A DNA stretch of 64,000 nucleotides from Stentor coeruleus (lineage: Eukaryota; Ciliophora; Heterotrichea; Heterotrichida; Stentoridae). The stretch spans positions 1 to 64,000 of the forward strand of contig MPUH01000018.1 in assembly GCA_001970955.1 (NCBI GenBank), read 5' to 3'. A model generated the notes under the pieces. The model saw nothing but the letters and a program-made list of their open reading frames with translations. It was not told the origin of the DNA and searched no databases. Shown here piece by piece: positions 32,209-41,449 of the stretch; position 1 is the stretch's first letter, and the number at the start of each line of letters is the position of its first letter. The position numbers were made by a program, and so were the translations under genes.

Positions 32209-33867
32209 ATGTCTTTAATATTCCACAATGAGCAGAAAATTAAGTACTCAGGAAATTACACTTACGATTTTGTACTAGAGTGTAAAAAGGAAGAGAGTGC
32301 TATTTGTGCATTAATCGTGTCAGCTACATACCAAAAACTTCCAATACCAGTTAAATGCAAGTGGAAAAGACTTATTGACAAACGAGAATATACTATACCT
32401 ACCAAAACTAGCAAGTAACATTAGCATAGTGTCTATCAACCTAGTTGTGAAGATATCAGATCTAGGATAATGGTTGAGATAGAACCAATTGATCCTCATG
32501 ATGGACAAGGCATAGCCATAGCTACTACCCCAAAACTATTACTAGATGGGATTGTTAGAAGCAATCTTGAAAATATTCTACATCAAGGTAGGTCAAAATT
32601 TCCTGTTTCATATTTGCATGAAGCGCTTGCAGACCGGGTAATGGATGCAAGACTTGAAATTACAAAGTCCATGCTCAAACTCGACGTATTAACATCAGAA
32701 GGAAATCTTAATGAAGAATACTCATTTCAATGCAGTTACAGTGTTGGATTTCCAAGTGTTCAACTTCACATGACTGATTGTAAAAGACTTTTTCTTCTAT
32801 TAGATGAAGGTAAAGGTAGAATAACACTCCAGTGCCTTTCCCGTACATCTCGTGATTTGATTGTTATGTGTCTAAGAGTTTTTTCAATTGAAACTTATCT
32901 TCTTCATTCTAAAGCTCTTGAAAACATCTGTTCAGGTCAGCCACCATTTAGTAAAATTGAAGTAGCATTAGAACTTAATGAAGTTGTTCTACAGCTAACG
33001 TATCTATGTAAAGAAAACTCAAGTCTTAAAGCTGAAAAAGCTAGATACAAGAAAGAAATGCTAAACCTTGAGAATGAAATGCAAAGCACAATTGAAGCAT
33101 ATCAATCATCACTTTATGGTCGTGCATTAGAAAATGAAGACAAATCCGAGAAGATACGCAATGAAGAACTACGAAAAATAAAGGATGAACTTGATTCAGA
33201 AATAAACTCGAAACATAAACTGAGAAAAAAAATCAAAAAACGTGATGAAGAAATTAAAACTTTACTAAAAAAAATCGAAGAACTTCAGGAATCTCAACAA
33301 GATTTAGTCTGGGAGCTAAAAGAATCTCGTGACTCAATATTAGAAAATGATGTAACTGAATATGAGTCGAAAATCCAGGATTTACAAAATGAAGTTAAAA
33401 AACGCACTGAAATGCTTCAGGAGGCTATGAATAAGACAATGAACATTTCTGCTGAAAAAGCTCATCTAGAAAAGGAAATTATAGATAAGTGTAGTGAAAT
33501 AGAAAAACTTAAAGGTGATATTATTGATCATTCAAGTCTACTTCAGGAATTGAGTCAGACAAAAAATCAAAATGAAGCACTTCTTGGTCAGAGAGGATTA
33601 TTAAGTAAAAGGATTGAAAATTTGCAGTTAGAATATCAGGAACTTCAGCAAAAGCATGATTCATATGTTCAGACTGTAAAAGAAAACAATCAAAGAATAG
33701 AAGAAGAAAATCAAAAGTTAAGGTATGAGTTAGAAAAAATAAATGAAGAAAAAAAAGATGATGATAGCTCAGCTTTGAAAGAGGAAGTAATCAAATATAG
33801 GACTCAATGCGATTCATTAGCAGCACAGATTAGTAGACTTCAAGCACAGCTCAGAAGAAATAAATAA
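32209..33867 (+). CDS. Coiled-coil protein with N-terminal globular domains, one 15-nt intron
   Basis: A short first frame (32209-32414) and the frame running through 32470 join across a 15-nt intron at 32415-32429 to give 547 residues. Residues about 1-100 look like a beta-rich, C2-like module (YSGNYTYDFVLECKKEES). About 100-235 form a second globular domain that could be PH-like, ending in a long helix (SRDLIVMCLRVFSIETYLLH). From about 255 to the end it is one continuous Glu/Lys/Gln-rich coiled coil. The lay-out suits a membrane- or centriole-associated scaffold. I do not recognise the family. It converges on RFC1 with only 27 bp between the two stop codons. Confidence 0.8.
32415..32429 (+). 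other. 15-nt intron in the coiled-coil protein gene
   Basis: It reads gtaacattagcatag. The unspliced frame hits TAA inside the intron. Splicing gives Thr-Ser-Asn-Val and keeps the frame open through an ATG at 32470 that would otherwise be mistaken for the start. Confidence 0.88.
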
Positions 33868-33894
33868 CGTATGGCCATATAGTTAATTAAACAC

Positions 33895-36399
33895 CTATCT
33901 TCGACGTTTTTTTGAAATAATAGTGGGTTTTGCTTCAAATTCGACCTCCTCTTCTTCTTCATCATCAGAAATTTTAGGCACTTCTTGAAACTCAGGGTCG
34001 AACTTGTCATCAGATATTTTTGCCTCTTTCTTTTTCTTTACTTTTTCTATAGAGTTGGAATAGTTTATATTAAAAATAGTTGTTAGTTTTCGTTTGCAAC
34101 TTACAGAAATTGATTTAAAAGCTGACTCTTCATGAACCAGACTTAAAATATGCTCTTTAAATATTTCTGGAGTGATATTAAAAGTACTTAAACAATATGC
34201 AGCTTCATCAGGATCATCATCATCTAATGGTTTCATAACAGTAGAATAAACTATTGGAATGTATTCGCTTATCATACTTTCAATACCTGATTGAGAAAAT
34301 GTACTGAAACAATTTTGCAGTTCTCTGCAAAGTCTCTCTTTTTTCCTTTGTGTTGAGAACTTTCCAAACCATTCAGGAAATTTTGCAAAAGGCACCATTC
34401 CTGAACATACTGCAGCAGGATGAATACATGCAGCTTGCAAATATTGAGGAAGTATCGACCAGTTATTATTTCCATGTATCTCAGAATTTAGGCAATCTGC
34501 AAATGCTATACTCTCAGCAGCATCGGCAATTTTCTTTATATCTTGATTTGAATTTGCATTAAGATAATTTTCTTGTATAAGCATTGGTATTAAATCGTAG
34601 TCAATAAAGGCTAAATCCATTTTTTCTTTATGTGTCATTCGGGTCATTTCTCTTTGGTTAAATAATTTTGATGCAGCATCAAAGTTTGATATCATTGTAA
34701 CCTGATCTTTACCCATTGTTTTAAGATTTTGTTTAGCTTTCATATAAGACATGCCTGAATTTGTCCTTGCCCACATATCAAAAGCAGTAAGTACTTGTCT
34801 GATATCATTTCCAGATGATTCAACAACAAACTCAATAGCATTTGGTTCTATATCAAGTCCTTCGATTTTTAGTATATCATTAATTCTTTTAACTACTTGA
34901 AGTTTATTTGGCTTAGCAAATTTAAGATCATAACAATAATTCAATAGTGATTTTACTTTAGGACTTTGCCTATCATTGCATATACAAATTATTGGGATTT
35001 TTGTAGTCTTGATTACTTGAATTAAAGCTGTAGTTCCTCCTCTATCTCCACCAGACATACCATCAATCTCATCCATAATAATAAGATTCTTGACTATATC
35101 TCCTTTATTTGTTAGACAATGACTTTTACTAGAACTTAATAATGGATTTAATAATGCGGATTTATTTCTTGTATCACTTGCATTTAATTCCATAACTCGA
35201 TATCCATATAAATTCGCGACTAATCTTGCTGCAGTGGTTTTACCTATCCCTGGTGGTCCAGAAAGTAGTACTGCAGCTGCATTTAAATTTTTTGATGCAT
35301 CATTTTTACCATTTCTTGAAGGACTTTGAGGTTTTATATTATTATTTAGGACTACTGATTCCCAATCATCAAGCCATTCTTGAAGTTTTTGTATAATTGA
35401 AGTATTACCTATCATATCATCAAGTGATTTCGGTTTATATTTATCAGTCCAAAGTTCTGTTAGTTTCTGGTCCTCAACAGAAAATTTTTTTGTTTGTACT
35501 GGATTTATTTTATTTACAATATCATTTTTGAGAGTAGTTTTTAATTGGAAATGATCGCTTTCTTCATCGATTTCTGAAATTTCTGATTTTTTCATTTCCT
35601 GGCATTCTTCAAGCATTTTCTTGATATCATCTTCATCTAAAATATGAGTTCCTAATTCTTTGGCTTTTTTATATTTATTACCTGCAGTATACTCTCTACC
35701 ATCTTCAAGTTTGTACCCATGGATAAGATAAGTTGTTTTTCTAGATACGTTCCCAGTAACTTTCCCACCATATTCTTTTATTTCATCTATTAGGGACTCT
35801 CTTGAAAATTCTTTTAGAAGACCAGTGATGACAAAGGTATTTCCATTTATACCTCTTGATGGTTGATTTTTTTTATCATTGATACCTTTAAGGTTTGGGG
35901 ACTTTTTTTTTGTCTTTTTTGGTGGACTTGGAGATTTTCTCTTCATTTTCTTATCAGGTTCATCTTCATCGACTGAACTTGGAGAAACTTTTTTGTTTTT
36001 CTCCCAATCTTTACTGATGTAGGATGAAATTTGTTTCATTTTCTCATCATTTTTTTGTTTTGGTTCAGGACTTGAAGATACTTTTTTTATTCTTGAATTT
36101 GATATATTTATTTTGCCTCTAGTTGGAGATGGTGATGCTTTTTTACCAAATTTTGAATTCTTATTGATTATGTCCTGTTTTTTTGTTGTTTCTGGTTGAA
36201 TTTCAGACTCTGAAGGGAGTTCTTCAGTATCTGAATCATCATCGTTCTGTGAAGTTGTATTGAAATATTTTGATATGTTTGTTTTTACCATTGCATTAGT
36301 TTTTTTACTTTCTACAGGAGGTCTTTTATCTATAAGATTTTGGTTCGATGCAGTCTCACAAGATTTCTTCCCGCCAATCAAGAACTTACGAATATCCAT
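33895..36399 (-). CDS. RFC1: Replication factor C large subunit (RFC1)
   Basis: The large subunit of the clamp loader, which opens PCNA and places it on DNA in the nucleus. The 834 residues begin MDIRKFL, the conserved N-terminal PCNA-contact motif of RFC1. A long Lys/Ser/Pro-rich disordered region follows (about 15-185). Next comes a BRCT domain (about 187-265, with FVITGLLKEFSR and GGKVTGNVSRKTTYLI), then the AAA+ module with Walker A GPPGIGKT at 381-388 and Walker B DEID at 443-446. The C-terminal RFC1 region runs to about 770, with a basic tail. Somewhat short compared with human RFC1 (about 1150) but with every expected domain. It shares a 118-bp divergent promoter region with the CK1 gene. 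Confidence 0.96.
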   Translation of the reverse strand: MDIRKFLIGGKKSCETASNQNLIDKRPPVESKKTNAMVKTNISKYFNTTSQNDDDSDTEELPSESEIQPETTKKQDIINKNSKFGKKASPSPTRGKINISNSRIKKVSSSPEPKQKNDEKMKQISSYISKDWEKNKKVSPSSVDEDEPDKKMKRKSPSPPKKTKKKSPNLKGINDKKNQPSRGINGNTFVITGLLKEFSRESLIDEIKEYGGKVTGNVSRKTTYLIHGYKLEDGREYTAGNKYKKAKELGTHILDEDDIKKMLEECQEMKKSEISEIDEESDHFQLKTTLKNDIVNKINPVQTKKFSVEDQKLTELWTDKYKPKSLDDMIGNTSIIQKLQEWLDDWESVVLNNNIKPQSPSRNGKNDASKNLNAAAVLLSGPPGIGKTTAARLVANLYGYRVMELNASDTRNKSALLNPLLSSSKSHCLTNKGDIVKNLIIMDEIDGMSGGDRGGTTALIQVIKTTKIPIICICNDRQSPKVKSLLNYCYDLKFAKPNKLQVVKRINDILKIEGLDIEPNAIEFVVESSGNDIRQVLTAFDMWARTNSGMSYMKAKQNLKTMGKDQVTMISNFDAASKLFNQREMTRMTHKEKMDLAFIDYDLIPMLIQENYLNANSNQDIKKIADAAESIAFADCLNSEIHGNNNWSILPQYLQAACIHPAAVCSGMVPFAKFPEWFGKFSTQRKKERLCRELQNCFSTFSQSGIESMISEYIPIVYSTVMKPLDDDDPDEAAYCLSTFNITPEIFKEHILSLVHEESAFKSISVSCKRKLTTIFNINYSNSIEKVKKKKEAKISDDKFDPEFQEVPKISDDEEEEEVEFEAKPTIISKKRRR

Positions 36400-36517
36400 T
36401 ATAATTATATGTTTTTAGTTTCTAAGAAACAGGGAAATCATATATTTAAAAGAATAATAACAGACATAACTTAGCATAATTTCACAGCAACATTTTTCAA
36501 CTTAGATTAACTGAACA

Positions 36518-37555
36518 ATGGAAGAACAAACACTAGTTGCTGGCAAATATATTTTACTTGACAAAATTGGAAACGGATCATTTGGAGAAATTCATAATGC
36601 TATTTGTATACAAACTAATGAAAGCATAGCTATAAAAATTGAGAGGATAAGGACTGGAAGACCTCAACTTGAAAATGAATATAGAATCATAAGAATTTTA
36701 CAAGGAGGAATTGGTATACCGAAAGCTTTTTGGTTTGGAATAGAAGCAACTTATAATGCTATGGCTTTTGAACTTTTAGGTATGTCTTTAGAAAACTTGA
36801 TGAAAAGCTGTAAATCAAAGCTTTCATTAAAAAGTGTATTGATGTTAGCGGATCAGTGCATTTCTAGACTAGAGTATATTCATAGTAAATGCTATATTCA
36901 TCGAGATATAAAACCAGAGAATTTTCTAGTAGGCCTTGGTCGTAAATCACATGTGATATACTTAATCGATTACGGTTTATCAAAAAGATATTTTGAACCA
37001 GGAAGTACAAAGCATATAAAATACAAAGAAGGTAAAAGTTTAACTGGAACAGCACGATATGCATCAGTTTTCACTCATATGGGAATAGAACAATCTCGAA
37101 GAGATGATTTAGAATCGTTAGGCTATATGTTGCTTTATTTACTTAACGGAACTTTACCATGGATAGGATTACCAGGAAAAAATAAAACAGAAAAATATAA
37201 ACTTATTGGACAGTATAAAGCTACTAAAAGTTTAGAAGAAATTTGTGCACCACATCCTTTAGAATTTGCTAACTATCTTTATTACTGTAAATCATTAAAA
37301 TTTGAACAAAAACCAGATTATGCTTCACTTAAAAAAATGTTTAAGGAACTTTTCGCGAAACTACATTTTACTTATGATTATATATTTGATTGGGATTTTA
37401 AAAGGCCTTACTCTCCGAGAAAAACTATGTCTATGACTAGAGAAAGACCTGAAAAAAAAATTAATACACCTTTGAGAGATTTTTCAATAAGGAGAGGAGT
37501 AACGCCTATATACTTACATACCAAAAAAGATACAACATCATCAAAATTAATCTAA
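36518..37555 (+). CDS. Casein kinase 1 family protein kinase
   Basis: A Ser/Thr kinase of the CK1 group, 345 residues. Seen in order: Gly-rich loop IGNGSFGEI (17-25), catalytic Lys40 in AIKIE, HRDIKPENFL at 128-137, the metal-binding DYG at 151-153 (CK1s usually have DFG; the Tyr is a mild change), then GTARYASVFTHMGIEQSRRDDLESLGY, which is the CK1-specific replacement of the APE motif. The last 45 residues are basic and Ser/Thr/Pro-rich, likely regulatory. CK1 families are much expanded in ciliates, so no orthologue can be named. No intron. Confidence 0.95.
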   Translation: MEEQTLVAGKYILLDKIGNGSFGEIHNAICIQTNESIAIKIERIRTGRPQLENEYRIIRILQGGIGIPKAFWFGIEATYNAMAFELLGMSLENLMKSCKSKLSLKSVLMLADQCISRLEYIHSKCYIHRDIKPENFLVGLGRKSHVIYLIDYGLSKRYFEPGSTKHIKYKEGKSLTGTARYASVFTHMGIEQSRRDDLESLGYMLLYLLNGTLPWIGLPGKNKTEKYKLIGQYKATKSLEEICAPHPLEFANYLYYCKSLKFEQKPDYASLKKMFKELFAKLHFTYDYIFDWDFKRPYSPRKTMSMTRERPEKKINTPLRDFSIRRGVTPIYLHTKKDTTSSKLI

Positions 37556-37620
37556 ATGGTAAAGTATTTCCTTAATTTTATTAATATTTGATTTACTTCA
37601 TTTTCTTGGTAATTTTATAA

Positions 37621-38367
37621 ATGCCTTATAGTCCTGAAGAGAAAAAAATCTGTCAAGCTCTAAGCAAAGTAGCTTTTATCGTTGTTATCTTATTGGTTTT
37701 TTCTGTAAAGTTTATCTAGCTAATCTGGATGTATTTTGCACATTTATATTGGATAGTTTTTGAAGAAGTCACAAGAACAGGAATTTTTTGGACAAGCATC
37801 GGCCTCATAATAGCTTTTGGTGTTTTATTCGATCTTATCAAATCTAGTCTAACATCGCCAGGATTCTCAACAGATCTTGAAATACCAGTTGATAAGCATG
37901 AAATTTGTGAAATATGTAAATATTATAAACCTCCACGTTCTCATCATTGCTCTTTGTGTGAAAAATGTATACTTGAAATGGATCATCACTGTCCTTGGAT
38001 TAATAACTGTGTTGGATATTATAATAGAAAGTATTTTTATAGGTTTATCCTCTGGGTCATAGCTGGTTCAGCATTTCTTGCTATTATAACTGCTCCTTCT
38101 ATTTTCATCATTGCATTTAACCCTTTAGAATTCGAAAAACAATACTCAGAAAATACTAAAAAAATAATTATGTTTGTTTTTTCTTTAGGTTTTGCAGTAA
38201 CTTTAGTTGTTGGATTACTTTTAGGATTTCAGGCTTATCTTATTGTTACACAACAGAGTACAGTAGAATATTATAAAAAAAGAACGATAAATCCTGGATA
38301 CTGTAGAAGATTAGTTAGTAGAATTGCTGTGATGCTTAGTAAGAAAGAAGAAAAAAATAGAATCTAA
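37621..38367 (+). CDS. DHHC palmitoyltransferase, one 15-nt intron
   Basis: An S-acyltransferase that puts palmitate on Cys residues of proteins at Golgi or plasma membranes. Exon 1 (37621-37704) encodes 28 residues (MPYSPEEKKICQALSKVA then a hydrophobic start of TM1). After the intron at 37705-37719 the protein continues LIWMYFAHLYW, giving 243 residues. The Cys-rich domain has CEICKYYKPPRSHHCSLCEK and the catalytic DHHCPW (Cys119 by my count), flanked by four membrane helices. The short cytosolic C-terminus ends in Lys/Glu-rich residues. Without the intron the protein would lack a proper first membrane helix, so I accept the upstream ATG. Confidence 0.93.
37705..37719 (+). other. 15-nt intron in the DHHC gene
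   Basis: It reads gtaaagtttatctag and lies between complete codons. The unspliced frame stops at its own final TAG. Confidence 0.9.
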
Positions 38368-38376
38368 TTAGAATAA

Positions 38377-39651
38377 ATGGATGAAATCGATATGATTGAG
38401 CTAAAAACCCTTGAAAATGTAATAGACAATTGGCTTAAAGGAAATAAGCTTTTATATTGTAATAAGAATATATTTTCAGAATCTGAACTGGTAGATCAAC
38501 TTTGTTCATGTCATCCTTGGTCCCCAAAGACTAAAATATTAATTTTAACTTTTGCATCACTGTCTGCCAAATACGAATCTTTTGCATTATTATCTTTGAA
38601 ATTTTCAATAAAACTAGCACTTTGCCTACCGAAATCTCATTGGGCCTATCTTTATTCATTTGTATCTTCACTTAAAAATCATGTAATCTCTGCTATTAAA
38701 AACTCGTATATACACAGGAATATTAGCGTAAAATTTATGCTAAAAATACTAAAAACTTTAAATTTTAGTTCAAATGTTTTTCTATCAATAGAAAAAATCA
38801 ATATATCTATTGTTGAAACTTTTTTAAATGTTTTAGGAGAATACAACAGTGAAAATTTAGAGAATTGCATTAAATTTGTTTGGGAAAAAAATTGTGATGA
38901 TTTTAGTTTAGAAGTTATAAAAGGACTAGTTTTTGAGAAAGGATTCAAACTAAAAAGTGGGGATTATAATATGGTTTGCTATTCAGAAAGTATTTTAATA
39001 TATAGGCATCCCAACAAAAATTAGCGATTTAGAAATTGTAAAAGAAGATTTAAATCTCAAAGAAGATTCCATTTCAAAACTAATTTGTTTGTCAAAAGCA
39101 TCTCAAATCAATCTAGTTTTATGCCAAAAGTTAATATCTTTACCTTTACAACGAATTTTATCAGTAATTAAAAAGCAGAGACACATAAAATAGATTATAT
39201 TGAAAGAATTGGTTCAGTAACAATATCTCATATTTCTCGAGTTACAAAAACATTACCTTCTTACTTATTTAATCATAACTTTTCTTCAGTTTCAATCAGT
39301 ATATATTCACTTGATAATTATCCAATAATATATAGTGAAAATTTTGTTAGTATTATAGTCAAAACAATGATAGAGAATGAATTTATTTTTATAAAAAAAA
39401 TATTTGAAAGAGGCTTTAAAGTAAATGTAATTTAGGTTCTCTATTCATATGTTCTTAATAAGATTTCATTTGAAAATATTGAATGGTCTAATGGAAAAAT
39501 AAGTGAGGACATTGTAGAAATTCTCGATGACTATATAAAGAAAATGCCAAAAATAGGTTTGACTGAAGAGTATATTGAAGCTAGTTTTGAAGGTTTACTT
39601 GGATATTTAAAAACTAGCAAAATAGAAATAAATAGCATATCAAATAAATAA
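38377..39651 (+). CDS. Divergent group II chaperonin-like protein (BBS6/10/12-type), three tiny introns
   Basis: The first frame stops at 39022, but removing three short GT..AG introns (38990-39005, 39164-39180, 39421-39435) gives one 408-residue protein ending TAA at 39649-39651. Three stretches line up by eye with CCT/thermosome chaperonins: EVIKGLVFEKGFKL (chaperonin R-L-V-K-G-V-V-L-x-K), SQINLVLCQKLISLPLQRIL (N-V-V-I-C-Q-K-G-I-D-D), and IDYIERIGSVTISHISRVTK (the I-A-V-R-R-V-x-x-x-D-x-x-x-L-A turn). The ATP-site signature GDGTT is not seen and the protein is shorter than the usual 540. That fits the non-ATPase chaperonin-like proteins that help assemble the BBSome at the cilium base. Orthology to a given BBS gene is not shown. 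It starts 9 bp after the DHHC stop codon. Confidence 0.65.
38990..39005 (+). other. 16-nt intron in the chaperonin-like gene
   Basis: It reads gtattttaatatatag. Splicing joins an Ala/Ser-codon split (A|GC) and bypasses the stop at 39022. Sixteen nt is the known minor size class in heterotrichs. Confidence 0.7.
39164..39180 (+). other. Apparent 17-nt intron in the chaperonin-like gene
   Basis: The stretch gtaattaaaaagcagag has GT..AG ends. A 15-nt version ending at the inner CAG exists, but it leaves a stop codon four codons on. Only the 17-nt choice keeps the frame through 80 further codons that match the family. The odd length makes it less certain than the others. Confidence 0.5.
39421..39435 (+). 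other. 15-nt intron in the chaperonin-like gene
   Basis: It reads gtaaatgtaatttag and lies between whole codons. The unspliced frame ends at its TAG; spliced, it runs 71 more codons to a TAA. Confidence 0.8.
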
Positions 39652-39745
39652 TTCTACGTTTTATATGAGATTATTATGAATAGCAAAACTCATAAACAAA
39701 TTTATGGTAATACAAGTTGCGTAACAGAAACTAGCCAGACTAATT

Positions 39746-40756
39746 ATGCTAAAAATTAAAGAAATAAATATGTCAAGAATAAGAAAACTTTCAGATGGGA
39801 ACTCAGATTTATCATTAAGAAGAATAAAGCATAGAATAACATCGACTAAAATAAATCCAGTAACAAACATGAAAATAGCAAAACTCTCAAGTTCTCCTTA
39901 TACAAAAGCAAACAAAATTTCGCGTACTCCATCATACATTTTAATGCAGCCAGCAAACTCTTATGGAATGACTAAATCAAATTCTAACTCATCAGTTAGA
40001 ACAAGAAGCAAAGAATCTAAAAACTCGTTAGGTCAAGAAGATTCTTTATTCCTCGCTCAAATTAACAACAATCCATGGGAAAGTGTTAAATTACAAGCTA
40101 AAATTCTTAAAAACCGAATAGAACAGATGGAAAAAGCAGAAGAAGGTGATTCTATTTACGAAAAAATGATTGAATTTTTCTCAGATGTAATTGATAAAGA
40201 TATTTTGTTCGGGTCAATTCTCAGGAAGATTCGTAGTTCATATGATATTACAATCAGCAAGTTAAATTCAGAAATAGCTAGGCTTAAAAATTATTTGGAA
40301 ACACAAACTTCAGAAAAACAGAGTTATATTAGAATGCTTGAAAGAATATCTAAAGAAAATATAGAACTAGGAAATGAAGTTCAAAGATTAGAGTCAATTT
40401 GCTCAGATCTTCAAAATGCTTTAGATGAAATAAGAAATGTAAAGATTGATGAAATGCCTAAAGGTGTAACTGAATGGAAAGCTTTAGTTTATGAAAATTC
40501 TCAATACTCGGCACTTGTGCAAAATATGAAATTAGATATAAAAGATTATCAATTTAAAGAAGACCAATTGATTAAATTAATTGATGCATTAAAAGCTCGT
40601 GGGTATCCTGTTGATACAGTCTATGAAGAAGAGTTTCAAAGCAAATCTGATTGTGATTCAGATACAAGCAAGTCACTTAGTATAAGCCAATACAAAAAAA
40701 TACCCACACTTGAACTTTCGAAAGTAGTTGTATCATCAGATAGTTTACAGCTTTAA
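39746..40756 (+). CDS. Coiled-coil protein, possibly TSNAXIP1 N-terminus-like
   Basis: A 336-residue protein with a basic, Ser-rich first third (about 1-95) and then a helical coiled-coil region (about 105-300). The stretch FFSDVIDKDILFGSILRKIR and the following YDITISKLNSEIARLKNYL have the pattern of the translin-associated factor X interacting protein N-terminal domain, which occurs in ciliary and sperm proteins. I put that forward with low certainty. The ending LIDALKARGYPVDTVYEEE recalls other ciliate coiled-coil proteins. The in-frame ATG at 39770 (MSRIRKL) is an equally good start. A 27-codon out-of-frame upstream ORF begins at 39676, between the previous gene's stop and this start. Confidence 0.7.
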   Translation: MLKIKEINMSRIRKLSDGNSDLSLRRIKHRITSTKINPVTNMKIAKLSSSPYTKANKISRTPSYILMQPANSYGMTKSNSNSSVRTRSKESKNSLGQEDSLFLAQINNNPWESVKLQAKILKNRIEQMEKAEEGDSIYEKMIEFFSDVIDKDILFGSILRKIRSSYDITISKLNSEIARLKNYLETQTSEKQSYIRMLERISKENIELGNEVQRLESICSDLQNALDEIRNVKIDEMPKGVTEWKALVYENSQYSALVQNMKLDIKDYQFKEDQLIKLIDALKARGYPVDTVYEEEFQSKSDCDSDTSKSLSISQYKKIPTLELSKVVVSSDSLQL

Positions 40757-41449
40757 ATCTTATATAATTAAGTTATTATCGAGATTTATAGATTAAATAT
40801 GTTTGGATACTGTTTATGTCTAGATATAAAGATTTGTAAATAATACGTGAAGTTTATAAAATTATCAGGGATTTAGTAGAGATAATAAAATTGGAGTGGA
40901 TGATTATTCTATAAGAAATTAATCATAGACTATAAGTTAAAGTTTATACTACGTTTATAAAACTTTCTTTATGTTTCTAATTTTGAATTCAAATAAATTT
41001 AACTAGCAAAGAGACAGACAATAAATTTTCATATTTAAACCGACCTAAGTTTTTGATTGCATATTCACAAACAGCATTTCGGATATGAAATAAGAGTTTA
41101 GGCGCAAATACAATATTTCCCGCTATGTAATATTTCCTAATGATACTATTTATTAAATAAATATAATCTAAAATTTTATTATAACTCCACCAATAATCTC
41201 TACAAGCACATTTTCAATACATCAACAAATAACAAATTAAAAACAATAAAATTCTTTAATCATTATCACAAAAAAACCCCAAACCGGGTAGTTTTTTCAT
41301 AATAACTATTATAATTTATATAAATAAGTCTAAGTTTTAATCTTAAACCACATTAGTTTAATAGCATTTATCATATTCGCCTCTATTATTCGAGTGTAAA
41401 ATAAAATAATACAGTAAAAAATTTCAGTGTTTGGGGGGGTGTGTCTATA
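40757..41449. other. AT-rich intergenic with a G7 run before TAF1
   Basis: This gap is AT-rich with no gene. Just before the TAF1 start, seven G in a row (41433-41439) stand out in this DNA. They are followed by GTGTGTCTATA and the ATG. Confidence 0.5.

Noticed and set aside
39676-39759. 27-codon ORF before the TSNAXIP1-like gene as its first exon
   Set aside because: The frame differs by one from the main ORF and no 15- or 16-nt GT..AG intron would join them. It may be an upstream ORF.
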